Source: Bradyrhizobium sp. SK17
Lineage (GTDB): Bacteria; Pseudomonadota; Alphaproteobacteria; Rhizobiales; Xanthobacteraceae
DNA length: 64,000 nucleotides
Assembly (NCBI RefSeq): GCF_002831585.1
Contig: NZ_CP025113.1
Location: forward strand, 5,223,001-5,287,000
Reading direction: 5' to 3'
Shown: positions 54,222 through 63,995 of the stretch, piece after piece
Layout of the letters: each line of letters opens with the position of its first letter
Position numbering within the stretch: the first letter of the stretch is position 1
The notes under the pieces: generated by a model
Seen by the model: only the letters and a program-made list of their open reading frames with translations
The model's database searches: none
What the model was told of the DNA's origin: nothing
Made by a program: the position numbers and the translations under genes

Positions 54222-54512
54222 ATGACCGGATCGACACGATCGAGCCAGGGGCTCGATGACCGCCGCAAGCGGCTTCTGTTTCGCTGCTGGCACCGCGGCA
54301 CCCGGGAGATGGACCTGATCCTCGGCCGCTTTGCCGATGCCGAGATCGCTGGTCTCACCGATCAGGAGATCGGCGAGCTCGAGCATTTGATCGAGGTGCC
54401 GGATCCGGACCTCTATGCCGCGCTGACCGGCGACAAGGTGCTGCCGGCCGAATACGCGACCGCGCTGTTTGCCCGCATCAAGGCGTTCCGGGTCGCGGAT
54501 CCCAGCGCATGA
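54222..54512 (+). CDS. sdhE: succinate dehydrogenase FAD assembly factor SdhE
   Basis: 96 residues. Helps covalent attachment of FAD to SdhA. The fold signature is LDDRRKRLLFRCWHRGTREMDLILGRFADAEIAGLTDQEIGELEHLIEVPDPDLYAALTG. RGTREMDLIL carries the conserved RGxxE motif needed for flavinylation. The last 4 nt overlap the start of mfd (ATGA), so the two are translationally coupled. Confidence 0.93.
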   Translation: MTGSTRSSQGLDDRRKRLLFRCWHRGTREMDLILGRFADAEIAGLTDQEIGELEHLIEVPDPDLYAALTGDKVLPAEYATALFARIKAFRVADPSA

Positions 54513-57500
54513 AGCAGCCGATGAAATCGCCGGCCGCGATGCTCGCGCCCGGCCGGGTGCTGACCATCGCCAACGTCGCCGAGGGCGCCGAGGGGCTCGT
54601 GATCTCCGATCTGGCGCGCGCCATCGCCGCGCAGCCGAAGCGGCCGGCGGTGAGCCTCGCCGTGGTCTGCCGCGACGGTGCGCGGATGCAGCAGCTCGCC
54701 CGTGCGCTGGAGTTCTTCGCGCCCGATATTGCGGTCATGCAAATTCCGGCCTGGGACTGCCAGCCCTATGATCGCGTCTCGCCGCATTCCGGCATCCTGG
54801 CGCAACGGCTGACTGCGCTCGCCAAGCTGTCGCGGCTGACGGGCTCCGACAAGCCGCTGATCGTGCTGACGACGGTGAATGCCATCGTGCAGCGGGTCCC
54901 GGCGCGCGATCAGGTCGCGGCGCAGGCGCTGTCGGTCGCGCCCGGCAATGTCGTGCCGATGGATTCGGTGGTGGCCTGGCTGGAGCACAACGGCTACACC
55001 CGCTCGTCCACGGTGCGCGAGCCCGGCGAGTATGCCGTGCGCGGCGGCATCCTCGACCTGTTTCCGGCCGGCCTCGACCAGCCGGTGCGCTTCGACTTCT
55101 TCGGCGATAGCCTGGAATCGATCCGCACCTTCGATGCCGAAACCCAGCGCACGCATCTCGACATGCGCGGGCTCGACCTGGTGCCGGTCTCGGAATTCCA
55201 GCTCACCACCGAAACCATCCGCCGTTTCCGCATGGGCTATGTCGCGGCGTTCGGCGCGCCGGAGCGCGACGACCAGCTCTATGAGGCGGTCTCCGAGGGA
55301 CGGCGCCATCCCGGCATGGAGCATTGGCTGCCGCTGTTCCAGGAGCGAATGGACACGCTGTTCGACTATCTCGACGGCGCGACGATCGCGATCGAGCCGC
55401 AGGGCGAGGACGCCGCGCGCGAACGCTTCCCCCAGATTGCCGACTATTACGAAGCGCGCCGCGAGGCGCTGGACCAGCCGGGCAGTGGCGCGATCTACAA
55501 GCCGCTGCCGCCGGACAAGCTCTATCTGTCTGAGCCCGAGTGGACCAAGCTGCTCGGCGACGTGCCGCTGGCGCGGCTGACGCCGTTCGCAGTGCCGGAA
55601 GGCAGCAGCGAGGTGTTCGACGCCGGCGCGCGGCAGGGCCGCAACTTCGCGCCGGAGCGCGCCGACGGCAATGTCAACGTGTTCGAGGCCGTGGTCGGCC
55701 ATATCGGCGCGCTGCAATCACAGCGCAAGAAGGTCATCGTCGCGCTGTGGAGCGAGGGCTCGCGCGATCGCATGGGCGCGATGCTGCGCGACCACAAGCT
55801 GCTCAACACCACCAGCGTCAACACCTGGCGGATCGTCCAGGCGACGCCGCGCAACGAGACCATGCTGGCCGTGCTCGGCATGGAGTCCGGCTTCGAGACC
55901 GGCGAATTCGCGGTCATCAGCGAGCAGGATATTCTCGGCGACCGCCTGGTGCGACCGCGCAAGGCGAGCCGCAAGCTCGACAATTTCATCTCGGAGGTGA
56001 CGAGCCTCGCGACTGGCGATCTGGTGGTGCACGTCGAGCACGGCATCGGCCGCTTCGTCGGGCTCCAGACACTGGAAGTCTCCGGCGCGCCGCATGACTG
56101 TCTCGAATTGCATTATGCGGCCGAGACAAAACTGTTCCTGCCGGTCGAGAACATCGAGCTGCTGTCGCGCTACGGCTCCGACAGCGCCAATGTCGAGCTC
56201 GACCGTCTCGGTGGCGGCGGCTGGCAGGCGCGCAAGGCCAAGCTGAAGAACCGCATCCGCGAGATCGCGGGCGAATTGATCAAGATCGCCGCCGAGCGGC
56301 AGCTCCACGAAGCGCCGAAATTCCCGTTGCAGCCGCATGTCTATGACGAGTTCTGCGCACGCTTCCCCTATGACGAGACCGAGGACCAGCTGGGGGCGAT
56401 CAATTCGACCCTGAAGGACCTCGAGATCGGCCGCCCGATGGACCGGCTGATCTGCGGCGACGTCGGCTTCGGCAAGACCGAGGTGGCATTGCGTGCGGCA
56501 TTCGCGGTGGCGCTGGAAGGCAAGCAGGTCGCCGTCGTAGTGCCGACCACGCTGCTGGCGCGGCAGCATTCGCGGACCTTCACCGAGCGCTTCAAGGGCT
56601 TTCCGGTCAATGTCGCACAGGCGTCGCGGCTGGTGTCGACCAAGGATTTGACCCAGACCAAGAAGGGGCTCGCCGACGGCAGCGTCGACATCGTCGTCGG
56701 CACCCATGCGCTGCTCGGCAAGGCGATCAAGTTCAAGGACCTCGGCCTCCTGATCGTCGACGAGGAGCAGCATTTCGGCGTCAGCCACAAGGAGCGGCTG
56801 AAGCAGCTCCGTGCCCAGGTCCACGTGCTGACGCTGTCAGCGACGCCGATCCCGCGCACGCTGCAACTGGCGCTGACCGGCGTTCGCGAGCTCTCGATCA
56901 TCGCATCGCCGCCGGTCGATCGCCTTGCCGTGCGCACCTTCGTCGCGCCGCATGATCCGCTGATGATCCGCGAGGCGCTGTTGCGCGAGCGCTACCGTGG
57001 TGGGCAGGCCTTCTATGTCGTGCCGCGGATCGAGGACCTCGCCGGCGTCAAGGATTTCCTCGACAAGAACGTGCCCGAGATGAAGGTCGCGGTCGCCCAC
57101 GGCCAGATGCCGCCGACCGTGATCGAGGACATCATGTCGGCATTCTACGACGGCAAATACGACATCCTGCTGTCGACCACGATCGTCGAGTCCGGTCTCG
57201 ACATCCCGAACGCCAACACGCTGATCGTGCATCGCGCCGACATGTTCGGCCTGGCGCAGCTCTATCAGCTGCGTGGCCGCGTCGGCCGCTCCAAGTTGCG
57301 CGCCTATGCGCTGTTCACGCTGCCGGCACAGCAGAAGATCACCGCGCAGGCCGAGCGGCGGCTCAAGGTGTTGCAGTCGCTGGAGACGCTGGGGGCGGGC
57401 TTCCAGCTTGCCTCGCACGACCTCGACATCCGCGGCGCCGGTAATCTGCTCGGCGAGGAGCAGTCCGGCCACATCAAGGAGGTCGGCTTCGAGCTGTACC

Positions 57501-58027
57501 AGTCGATGCTGGAGGAGGCGATCGTCAACCTCAAGGCCGGCGTCGCCGAACCCGCCGCCGACCGCTGGTCGCCGCAGATCACGATCGGCATGCCGGTCCT
57601 GATCCCCGAGGACTATGTCAACGACCTCAGCGTGCGGCTGTCGCTCTATCGGCGTCTCGCCGATCTCGACACCGACGAGGACATCGATGCTTTCGCCGCC
57701 GAGATGCGCGACCGCTTCGGCGTGCTGCCGGACGAGGTGCGCTATCTGTTCAAGGTCGCCGCGATCAAGGCCTATTGCCGCAGGGCCAATGTCGAGAAGA
57801 TCGACGCTGGCCCGAAGGGCGCCGTAATCACCTTCCGCGACAACAGCTTCGCGCATCCCGAACGTCTGGTGAGCTTCATCCGTCAACACGGCCAGGCGGC
57901 CAAGGTGCGGCCGGACATGAAGGTGGTATTCCTGCAGCAGTGGGACACGCCGGAAGAACGGCTCGCCGGCACCACCGAGATCCTGCGCCAGCTCGCCAAT
58001 CTCGCGGAGAGCAAGAAGGCGGCGTGA
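54509..58027 (+). CDS. mfd: transcription-repair coupling factor
   Basis: 1172 residues. Displaces RNA polymerase stalled at DNA lesions and recruits UvrA. The N-terminal UvrB-like domain (YDRVSPHSGILAQRLTALAKLSRL, SSTVREPGEYAVRGGILDLFPAGLDQPVRFDFFGDSLESIRTFD) is followed by the RNA-polymerase-interacting domain (GDLVVHVEHGIGRFVGLQTLEV). The helicase core has GDVGFGKTEVALRAAF, VDEEQHFGVSHKERLK, LSATPIPRTLQLALTGVRELSII and LYQLRGRVGRS. The C-terminal UvrA-binding/autoinhibitory part (IGMPVLIPEDYVNDLSVRLSLYRRL) completes the protein. Confidence 0.97.
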   Translation: MKQPMKSPAAMLAPGRVLTIANVAEGAEGLVISDLARAIAAQPKRPAVSLAVVCRDGARMQQLARALEFFAPDIAVMQIPAWDCQPYDRVSPHSGILAQRLTALAKLSRLTGSDKPLIVLTTVNAIVQRVPARDQVAAQALSVAPGNVVPMDSVVAWLEHNGYTRSSTVREPGEYAVRGGILDLFPAGLDQPVRFDFFGDSLESIRTFDAETQRTHLDMRGLDLVPVSEFQLTTETIRRFRMGYVAAFGAPERDDQLYEAVSEGRRHPGMEHWLPLFQERMDTLFDYLDGATIAIEPQGEDAARERFPQIADYYEARREALDQPGSGAIYKPLPPDKLYLSEPEWTKLLGDVPLARLTPFAVPEGSSEVFDAGARQGRNFAPERADGNVNVFEAVVGHIGALQSQRKKVIVALWSEGSRDRMGAMLRDHKLLNTTSVNTWRIVQATPRNETMLAVLGMESGFETGEFAVISEQDILGDRLVRPRKASRKLDNFISEVTSLATGDLVVHVEHGIGRFVGLQTLEVSGAPHDCLELHYAAETKLFLPVENIELLSRYGSDSANVELDRLGGGGWQARKAKLKNRIREIAGELIKIAAERQLHEAPKFPLQPHVYDEFCARFPYDETEDQLGAINSTLKDLEIGRPMDRLICGDVGFGKTEVALRAAFAVALEGKQVAVVVPTTLLARQHSRTFTERFKGFPVNVAQASRLVSTKDLTQTKKGLADGSVDIVVGTHALLGKAIKFKDLGLLIVDEEQHFGVSHKERLKQLRAQVHVLTLSATPIPRTLQLALTGVRELSIIASPPVDRLAVRTFVAPHDPLMIREALLRERYRGGQAFYVVPRIEDLAGVKDFLDKNVPEMKVAVAHGQMPPTVIEDIMSAFYDGKYDILLSTTIVESGLDIPNANTLIVHRADMFGLAQLYQLRGRVGRSKLRAYALFTLPAQQKITAQAERRLKVLQSLETLGAGFQLASHDLDIRGAGNLLGEEQSGHIKEVGFELYQSMLEEAIVNLKAGVAEPAADRWSPQITIGMPVLIPEDYVNDLSVRLSLYRRLADLDTDEDIDAFAAEMRDRFGVLPDEVRYLFKVAAIKAYCRRANVEKIDAGPKGAVITFRDNSFAHPERLVSFIRQHGQAAKVRPDMKVVFLQQWDTPEERLAGTTEILRQLANLAESKKAA

Positions 58028-58281
58028 GGCGACGGGACCAGCGCACCTTCCGCGGTCGCGGAAAGATGGATGGCTTCGCCGCCCCGCAATAACTTGGAGG
58101 GGTGGCGCGGCCGATTCTGCTGGCAATACTATCCCACCGCAGGTTTCCTCGCCGAAGCAAACGGTCTGTAAAGCATGGGCCCCAATCTTCGGTTCAATGA
58201 TCGGAAGCACTAAATCGCTAGCGGACATGCCTATCCGAAGGATGCCACCATAGGTTGTGGACTTCCTGGGCAGGGTCGAAA

Positions 58282-59076
58282 ATGACCGACGGAATTTCCA
58301 GAGCTTGTGGACGCTCGCAGCCGATCGCCACGAGGTGTCATTTCAGATCGATCGTTCGGGCGATCGGAACTTGCGCTCTGCTGCTGCTGCCACCGGGGAC
58401 GCCCGCATTCGCCGCCGGCGTCGATCTGTCCCGACCCATCCGCTTCGAACTCGATATCGGCAATTTCGAGATTCCCTACGGATATCTCAAGATGCGGCCG
58501 CCACTCGCCATGTTGGAGAAACCGCATCGCCGATTCTGCATTCTCCCGGACATCGATTGCTTTCAATTGATCTTTGCGATGCCCGATGGCGGGTATTCTG
58601 ACAAGGATGGAACGGACGCGCTGGTGATCTCGCGCGATGCCGATGGCCAGATCGATCTGTCTGTCCGACCGCGTTACTTCGTAATCGTAGGCCCCGTGCA
58701 GCCAATCGGGCGGGAAGGATCTGCCGATCCGGTTCCCGAGCGGCAGCTACAGAACATTCATGCGACCGGGGTCGATCTCACCACGCCGCCGACGTTTGAC
58801 GGCGCACCCCATGAACTGTACGCCCGCCTTTACCGACATCAGCCAATAGCGATCTACTACGCCTCGTTCCTGACGAACACAGCCGAGCCTCATCACATCT
58901 CGTATTTCATACAGTGCTACGAGGCCGGCACCGTTCCGAATCCGATGTGCCACGGCACCGTCGCGCTGTTCGCACATTCGGCGACCTCACACTTCGCGTT
59001 TCAGGCGCGGTATCTTGATCAGACGCCAGCAATTTTCTCGAAGCTCGATGAGCTGCTCACCTCGTGGAAGAAGTGA
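58282..59076 (+). CDS. exported protein, unknown function
   Basis: 264 residues. A signal-like helix (VRAIGTCALLLLPPGTPAFA) follows about 25 hydrophilic residues. The mature part has a Cys pair (FCILPDIDCFQLIF) and another (QCYEAG, PMCHGT), with many beta-type stretches (LVISRDADGQIDLSVRPRYFVIVGPV; HISYFIQCYEAG). The ATG at 58282 follows CAGGGTCGAAA; an upstream TTG is an alternative. It is less GC-biased than mfd and has no recognised relatives in the window. Function unknown. Confidence 0.65.
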   Translation: MTDGISRACGRSQPIATRCHFRSIVRAIGTCALLLLPPGTPAFAAGVDLSRPIRFELDIGNFEIPYGYLKMRPPLAMLEKPHRRFCILPDIDCFQLIFAMPDGGYSDKDGTDALVISRDADGQIDLSVRPRYFVIVGPVQPIGREGSADPVPERQLQNIHATGVDLTTPPTFDGAPHELYARLYRHQPIAIYYASFLTNTAEPHHISYFIQCYEAGTVPNPMCHGTVALFAHSATSHFAFQARYLDQTPAIFSKLDELLTSWKK

Positions 59077-59093
59077 GCCTTATTCATCCAAGC

Positions 59094-59176
59094 CATTGCG
59101 AGGAGCAAAGCGACGAAGCAATCTACAGAGCCTCATTCACCAATGCGTGGATTGCTTCGCGGCGCTCGCAATGACG
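59094..59176. repeat. CATTGCGAGGAGC palindromic repeat
   Basis: CATTGCGAGGAGCAAAGCGA, CGAAGCAATC, central 30 nt, then GGATTGCTTCGCGGCGCTCGCAATGACG: the outer and inner arms are complementary (GCGAGGAGC / GCTCGC; GAAGCAATC / GATTGCTTC). A frequent Bradyrhizobium intergenic element. It lies between convergent genes and may end transcription from both. Confidence 0.75.
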
Positions 59177-59192
59177 CGGAGATACCTCCGCT

Positions 59193-60419
59193 CTACGACG
59201 CCGCGCGCTCCGCCGTTCCGAACAATCGCCCCAGCAGCGACATCGCGGAATCACTGGGGAGCAGCGTCGCGACGCTGACGGCGGGCTCGGCTCTGACATC
59301 GCGTCGGCCGTTCTGGGTGTGGCGCATCACGCTTGCCAATCGCCGCGTGATCGTCTGCGTGGTGCGCAGGTCGGTGCCGGCGAACGCCACCACCAGCGAC
59401 CACTCGTCATACACGGCACCGAAATCGGCCTGCCGCATCAGCCGGCTGATGATCCGGGCGCCGTCGAACTGCGCACGGGGGTGCGAATTGTCGAAGCTGA
59501 AGCGCGCCACCGAGAGCGCGCCGCCGCGTTCGGCGGTCTGGTAGACAGCGGTGGCGAAATCGCGCTCGAACGCGGCCTTGGTCAATAGGCCGGTGCGGGG
59601 ATCGATCAGGCCCTTGGCGTCGATCGCCTTGAGCATGCGGCCGAGCCGCGCCTCGAAGGCATGCTGGCGGATCATCGGCAGCGCCATGTCGGCGACCCGT
59701 GTCGGGCCGGCGGTGACGATCTCGAGATTGGGTAGCTCGTAGCGCGGCGCCAACTCGCCCGAGGTGACGATCACCGGCAGCGGGCGGAAACGGACATCCT
59801 CGGTCAGCACGGTCAGGAAGGCGTCCATCACCCGCGTCGTGAAGCCTTCGGCCAGCACGATGCCGTCGATGTCGCGATTGGACAGATGCTTGGCTGCGGC
59901 CTCGATGCTGAGCGCGCCGACCACGCCGGCGCGTTCGCCGAGCGCGACCGACAGCGTCGGGTAGGCGCCGCCGCGACCGATCAGCAGCGTGGTGGCCTCG
60001 CCGACCGGATCGATATCGGTCAGCGCGACCGGGGCCGGCGGCACCAGCCGCCGCATCACGGTCGCATGCAGCGCGCGAACGCGCAGCGACGCATTGAGAC
60101 GGGCCACCAGGCGATCCGGCAAGCCCTTGTTCTGGAAGAACGCGATCACGGTGTCGGGCAGGGTGGTCGCCGGATCGACCGCAATCAGCGGCAGATAGGG
60201 CGCACGCGCTGCGGCGCGCTTGGCGAGCGCCGACAAAGTGACGAAATCGATGCCCTCGGCCGCCGCGATGATCGCGGCCGGCTTGACCTGCTCGATCGCG
60301 CGTCCGACCTCGTTCCAGTCGGTGACGACGACCGGAAACAGCTTCGTCTCATCGAGGACAGCGGCGAACGACGGCCTTGTCGTCGCCGACACGATGAGAA
60401 CCGGACCTTGTTGAGACAT
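59193..60419 (-). CDS. receiver-like protein with degenerate GGDEF domain
   Basis: 408 residues. The N-terminal 120 resemble a response-regulator-like Rossmann fold (VLIVSATTRPSFAAVLDE, VKPAAIIAAAEG, LPLIAVDPATTLPDTVIAFFQNKG) without the phospho-Asp pocket. A second similar fold follows (SIEAAAKHLSNRDIDGIVLAEG). The C-terminal 150 (GLIDPRTGLLTKAAFERDFATAVYQTAERGGALSVARFSFD) match a GGDEF fold, but the signature is replaced by AVYDEWSLVVAF, so cyclase activity is not expected. It may bind nucleotides or act as a scaffold. It follows the degenerate adenylate-forming gene on the same strand by about 105 nt. Confidence 0.8.
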   Translation of the reverse strand: MSQQGPVLIVSATTRPSFAAVLDETKLFPVVVTDWNEVGRAIEQVKPAAIIAAAEGIDFVTLSALAKRAAARAPYLPLIAVDPATTLPDTVIAFFQNKGLPDRLVARLNASLRVRALHATVMRRLVPPAPVALTDIDPVGEATTLLIGRGGAYPTLSVALGERAGVVGALSIEAAAKHLSNRDIDGIVLAEGFTTRVMDAFLTVLTEDVRFRPLPVIVTSGELAPRYELPNLEIVTAGPTRVADMALPMIRQHAFEARLGRMLKAIDAKGLIDPRTGLLTKAAFERDFATAVYQTAERGGALSVARFSFDNSHPRAQFDGARIISRLMRQADFGAVYDEWSLVVAFAGTDLRTTQTITRRLASVMRHTQNGRRDVRAEPAVSVATLLPSDSAMSLLGRLFGTAERAAS

Positions 60420-60525
60420 TCGAACGCTCGAAACCAATGCTTCAGATCAGCAACCGGCGCGATGCTAATTGGCATGGCTTAATGCGGCGTCAACACAATG
60501 CTAAGACTAACGCAATGATAAGATT

Positions 60526-62097
60526 TTAGCTCATCGCGGGGCCGCCGCGGTCGCGAAATGCCTCGACCATCAACGGGTTAAGCCCAAGTTCTGTGAGCGC
60601 GTCGCGGGCCCGTGCGTTGTCCTGGGCGCGACCGGCCAGCCGGTGGCCGCTCAGCCGGTCGGGTAATGCCGTCAGCAGCGCGCCCTGGCCCAAGCGCCGC
60701 GACCATTCCTGCAACTCCTCGGCAAGGAAACGGTAGCCGCCAACGGTCATCACCCCCGACGGCGGGGCGGTGATGTTGATGTCGCCGGTCGCGCGGTCGA
60801 CCCGCGCGGCATATTCGGTGTCGACGTAATCCCGCGGCGGCGGCGCGATCAGGGTGTCGCCCGGAGGCGGCGGAGGCGCATAGGCGGCGACCGGAACCAT
60901 AGGCCCACGCAGGCCGAGGGTGCCCTTCGGGGTCAGCAGGATCTCGCCGGCGATCGATGCGCCCGGAGCCTCGCGCGGCGCGCTGTGCGGGCCGGGCTTG
61001 ATCGGGGCCGGGGCTCCGTCCTCGGCGTTGCGCCGGGCGCCGAACAGCCCGGCCTCTCCGAACAGATAGACGTCGGTCATGGACACGCTCCGCGAGGTCC
61101 AGGGCGCGCTGGAGCCGACCTGTTCCGGCGTCCGCCACAGGCCGATCACGTTGCGCAGCGTCGGCAAGCGCTCCGACAGGCCGCGCTCGTCGAGCCGCAA
61201 CGCGAACTGGGCGGGCACGATCAGCGTGTCACAGGCGTGATCGTTGAACTGGGCTTCGAATGCGTCCTCGTCGAACGGATGATGCATGACGAGCGTGCCG
61301 CCCGACAGCAGCCAGGTCACCAGCGACGCGCAGATGCCGGCAAACGACATCGGTGCGAACGCCGACATGATGGTGGCACCTTGCGGCAGGTCGCTCTCCA
61401 GCGACATCGCCAGGCCACCGGCGATCAGGCCGAAATGCGCGCGTGGCACCGGGCGGAAGCCGTCGCTGGTGACGTCGAAGGAGATCAGCGCCGGCTTGCG
61501 GCCGTCCTGGATCATCGGGCGCGCGGTCCGGGAATCCTCCAGGATCGCCTGGTCGAGCGAGGACATGCCTTCGGGCAGCTCGGCGCCGAAGCCGCAGACG
61601 TGACGGATCGAGAATGCTTCCGCCGCGGCGTTCATGGCGATGTCGGCATAGGAGACGCCGTCGATCTTGCTACAGGTGACGATCGCGCGCGCCGCGGTGC
61701 GGTTGAGCACGGATGTCAGCTCGGCCTGCCGCCACAGCAGCGGCAACGGCACCACCACCAGGCCGACCCGATAGGCGGCGAGGACCGTGAGGGCAAATTC
61801 GACCGTGCCGGGAAGCTGGACCGCGATCACGGTATTGGCCGGCAATCCGATCTCGACGAAGTGGGCTGCGATCGCCGAAATCGCGCGGTCGGCCTGGGCA
61901 TAGGTCAGGCGCTTGCGGGGCTGTCCGGTGATGCGCTGCTTGTTGAGCGGATCGACCAGCGCCAGCGCTTCCGGCTGCCGCGCCAGCGTGCGCTTGAACA
62001 GGGTATCGAGCGTTGGCGAGGTGATCGACTGGTTCACAGGTTCAACGTCGGTTGCATCGCGTCGATCGGGTTCAGGTCTTGCCGTGTCAGGTCGCAT
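60526..62097 (-). CDS. degenerate adenylate-forming (ANL) enzyme
   Basis: 523 residues. The overall fold of acyl-CoA/acyl-ACP synthetases is clear: LFKRTLARQPEALALVDP, KRLTYAQADRAISAIAAHFVEIGLPANTVIAVQLPGTVEFALTVLAAYRVGLVVVPLPLLWRQAELTSVL. However, the ATP P-loop (usually TSGTTGxPKG) reads SFDVTSDGFRPVPRAHFGL, the YGxTE motif reads YLFGEAGLFG and the C-terminal catalytic Lys is not apparent. Catalysis is therefore doubtful; a binding or regulatory role is possible. The ATG at 62097 is 12 nt after the upstream gene's stop and follows CCAGGTG, so it shares an operon with the ABC binding protein. Confidence 0.8.
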   Translation of the reverse strand: MRPDTARPEPDRRDATDVEPVNQSITSPTLDTLFKRTLARQPEALALVDPLNKQRITGQPRKRLTYAQADRAISAIAAHFVEIGLPANTVIAVQLPGTVEFALTVLAAYRVGLVVVPLPLLWRQAELTSVLNRTAARAIVTCSKIDGVSYADIAMNAAAEAFSIRHVCGFGAELPEGMSSLDQAILEDSRTARPMIQDGRKPALISFDVTSDGFRPVPRAHFGLIAGGLAMSLESDLPQGATIMSAFAPMSFAGICASLVTWLLSGGTLVMHHPFDEDAFEAQFNDHACDTLIVPAQFALRLDERGLSERLPTLRNVIGLWRTPEQVGSSAPWTSRSVSMTDVYLFGEAGLFGARRNAEDGAPAPIKPGPHSAPREAPGASIAGEILLTPKGTLGLRGPMVPVAAYAPPPPPGDTLIAPPPRDYVDTEYAARVDRATGDINITAPPSGVMTVGGYRFLAEELQEWSRRLGQGALLTALPDRLSGHRLAGRAQDNARARDALTELGLNPLMVEAFRDRGGPAMS

Positions 62098-62108
62098 CAC
62101 CTGGCAGA

Positions 62109-63995
62109 TCACTTGGATCGCGCGCCGGGTTTCTGCCACCAGGTCTCCGGCAGATAGCCCGTCAACGCCGTGGTCGAAGGCCGTTCTATCCGATTCCAGC
62201 GCGCGATCCATTGCTCTCCCAAGTTAAATAGGGGGATAGCGTAGAAGCCCGACATCAGGGCGCGGTCCAGCGCGCGCACCGCAGAGACGAAGGCCGGCCG
62301 CTCCCGTGCTGCCAGCAGCGCCGCGATCATGGCGTCGATCGCCGGATCCCTGGCGCCCATGTAGTTGCGGGTGCCCGGCGTATCGGCGGCCTGGCTGCTC
62401 CAGTAGAACCACTGCTCGTTGCCCGGCGACAGCGACTGGTCCCAGCGAACCGGGATCATGTCGAAATCATAGGCGAGCCTGCGCTGCTCGAACTGCACCG
62501 CGTCGACCACCCGGACCGTGCCCTCGATGCCGGCGCGCTTGAGGTCACGCTGATAGGCGAGGGCGAGCCGTTCATGCTCGCGCGTCGTCACCAGGATCTC
62601 GATGCGGAGCGGCGTGCCGGTCGATTGCTGCTTCAAGACCGTGCCGTCGAGCGCATAGCCGGCCTCGGACAGCAGCGCCAGCGCATTGCGCAGGATGGTG
62701 CGGTCGCGTCCCGAGCCGTCGCTGACCGGCAGGTGATACTTGCCCTCGAGAATGTCGGGCGGAATGTGCGCGAGATACGGTTTCAGCAATTCGCGCTCGC
62801 GATCGTCGGCCGGGCGGCCATATGCCGACAGGTCCGAGCCGGCGAAATAGCCGCCGGCGCGCGAGAACAGCCCGAAATAATAGTTGCGGTTGACCCATTC
62901 GAAATCGAACAGCATCGCCAGCGCCTGCCGCACCCGGGGGTCGGCGAATTTCGGCCGGCGGCTGTTGAACACCAGGAATTCGGACGGCCGCGGCGTGCCG
63001 ATCTTGATGGTGTCGCGGATCACGTCGCCGCTGCGCGCCGCCGGGAAGTCGTAGCCCTCGTGCCAGCGCAGCGGCTCGGTCTCGGTCCGGAAATCATACA
63101 GGCCGCGCTTGAAGGCCTCGAACATGCCGTTGGCCTCGCGGTAGTAATCGAGCCGGATCTCGTCGAAATTCCAGAGGCCGCGATTCACCGGCAGGTCGCG
63201 GCCCCAATAATCGGGATCGCGGGTGAAGGTCACGCTGGCGCCCGGCTTCACGGCCGTGACGCGGTAGGGGCCGGAGCCGATCGGCGGCGCCAGCGTCGTC
63301 TCCTCGAACTTGTCCGGGTCGATGGCGTGCCGCGGCAGGATCGGCATCAGGCCGAGGATCAGCGGCAATTCACGATCCGCCACGCCGCCGAAATCGAACC
63401 GCACCGTCAACGGGTCGAGCGCCTCGGCCTTTGCGACTTTCGAATAATACTGATGGTGCATCGGACGGCCGTGGTCGCGCAGCAAGGCCAGCGAGAACAG
63501 CACGTCGTCGGCCAGCACCTTCTGGCCATCCGAGAAGTGCGCGCGCGGATCGATGTGGAAGGTGACGTAGCTCCTGGCATCGTCGGTCTCGACGCTGCGC
63601 GCGAGCAGGCCGTACAGGGTGAACGGCTCGTCATTGCCGCGCGCCATCAGGCTCTCATAGACATAGCCGCGCTCATAGCCATAGCCGCGGACCTGCTGCA
63701 CCGGAACGCCCCTGATGATCATGGGATTGAGGCTGTCGAAGGTGCCGATCACGCCCTGGACCAGCCGGCCACCCTTGGGGGCGTCGGGGTTGGCATAGGG
63801 CATGTGGGTGAAGTCGGCCGGCAGCGCCGGCGCGCCGTGCATCGCGATCGCGTGGCTCTCGCCGGCCGCGGCAAGCCCACAGGTCAGGAACGCCAGCACA
63901 AATGCTAAGGCGAGCCAGACGGCGGCCAATGCGGCGCGGCCAACGCGCCCGGGAACGCATGTGCGAGGCGCCGGATTTGATTCGCGAAACGTCAC
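62109..63995 (-). CDS. oligopeptide-type ABC transporter substrate-binding protein
   Basis: 628 residues, family 5 solute-binding protein, closest in style to YejA (microcin C / peptide uptake). Signal segment: LAAVWLALAFVLAFLTCGLAAAG. Conserved blocks: THMPYANPDAPKGGRLVQGVIGTFDSLNPMIIRG, YVTFHIDPRAHFSDGQKVLADDVLFSLALLRDHG, IGSGPYRVTAVKPGASVTFTRDPDYWGRDLPVNRGLWNFDEIRLDYY, FLVFNSRRPKFADPRVRQALAMLFDFEWVNRNYYFGLFSRAGGYF. The GTG at 63993-63995 lies 5 nt from the window edge, so an earlier start outside cannot be excluded. The permease genes, if present, lie outside or elsewhere. Confidence 0.92.
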   Translation of the reverse strand: MTFRESNPAPRTCVPGRVGRAALAAVWLALAFVLAFLTCGLAAAGESHAIAMHGAPALPADFTHMPYANPDAPKGGRLVQGVIGTFDSLNPMIIRGVPVQQVRGYGYERGYVYESLMARGNDEPFTLYGLLARSVETDDARSYVTFHIDPRAHFSDGQKVLADDVLFSLALLRDHGRPMHHQYYSKVAKAEALDPLTVRFDFGGVADRELPLILGLMPILPRHAIDPDKFEETTLAPPIGSGPYRVTAVKPGASVTFTRDPDYWGRDLPVNRGLWNFDEIRLDYYREANGMFEAFKRGLYDFRTETEPLRWHEGYDFPAARSGDVIRDTIKIGTPRPSEFLVFNSRRPKFADPRVRQALAMLFDFEWVNRNYYFGLFSRAGGYFAGSDLSAYGRPADDRERELLKPYLAHIPPDILEGKYHLPVSDGSGRDRTILRNALALLSEAGYALDGTVLKQQSTGTPLRIEILVTTREHERLALAYQRDLKRAGIEGTVRVVDAVQFEQRRLAYDFDMIPVRWDQSLSPGNEQWFYWSSQAADTPGTRNYMGARDPAIDAMIAALLAARERPAFVSAVRALDRALMSGFYAIPLFNLGEQWIARWNRIERPSTTALTGYLPETWWQKPGARSK

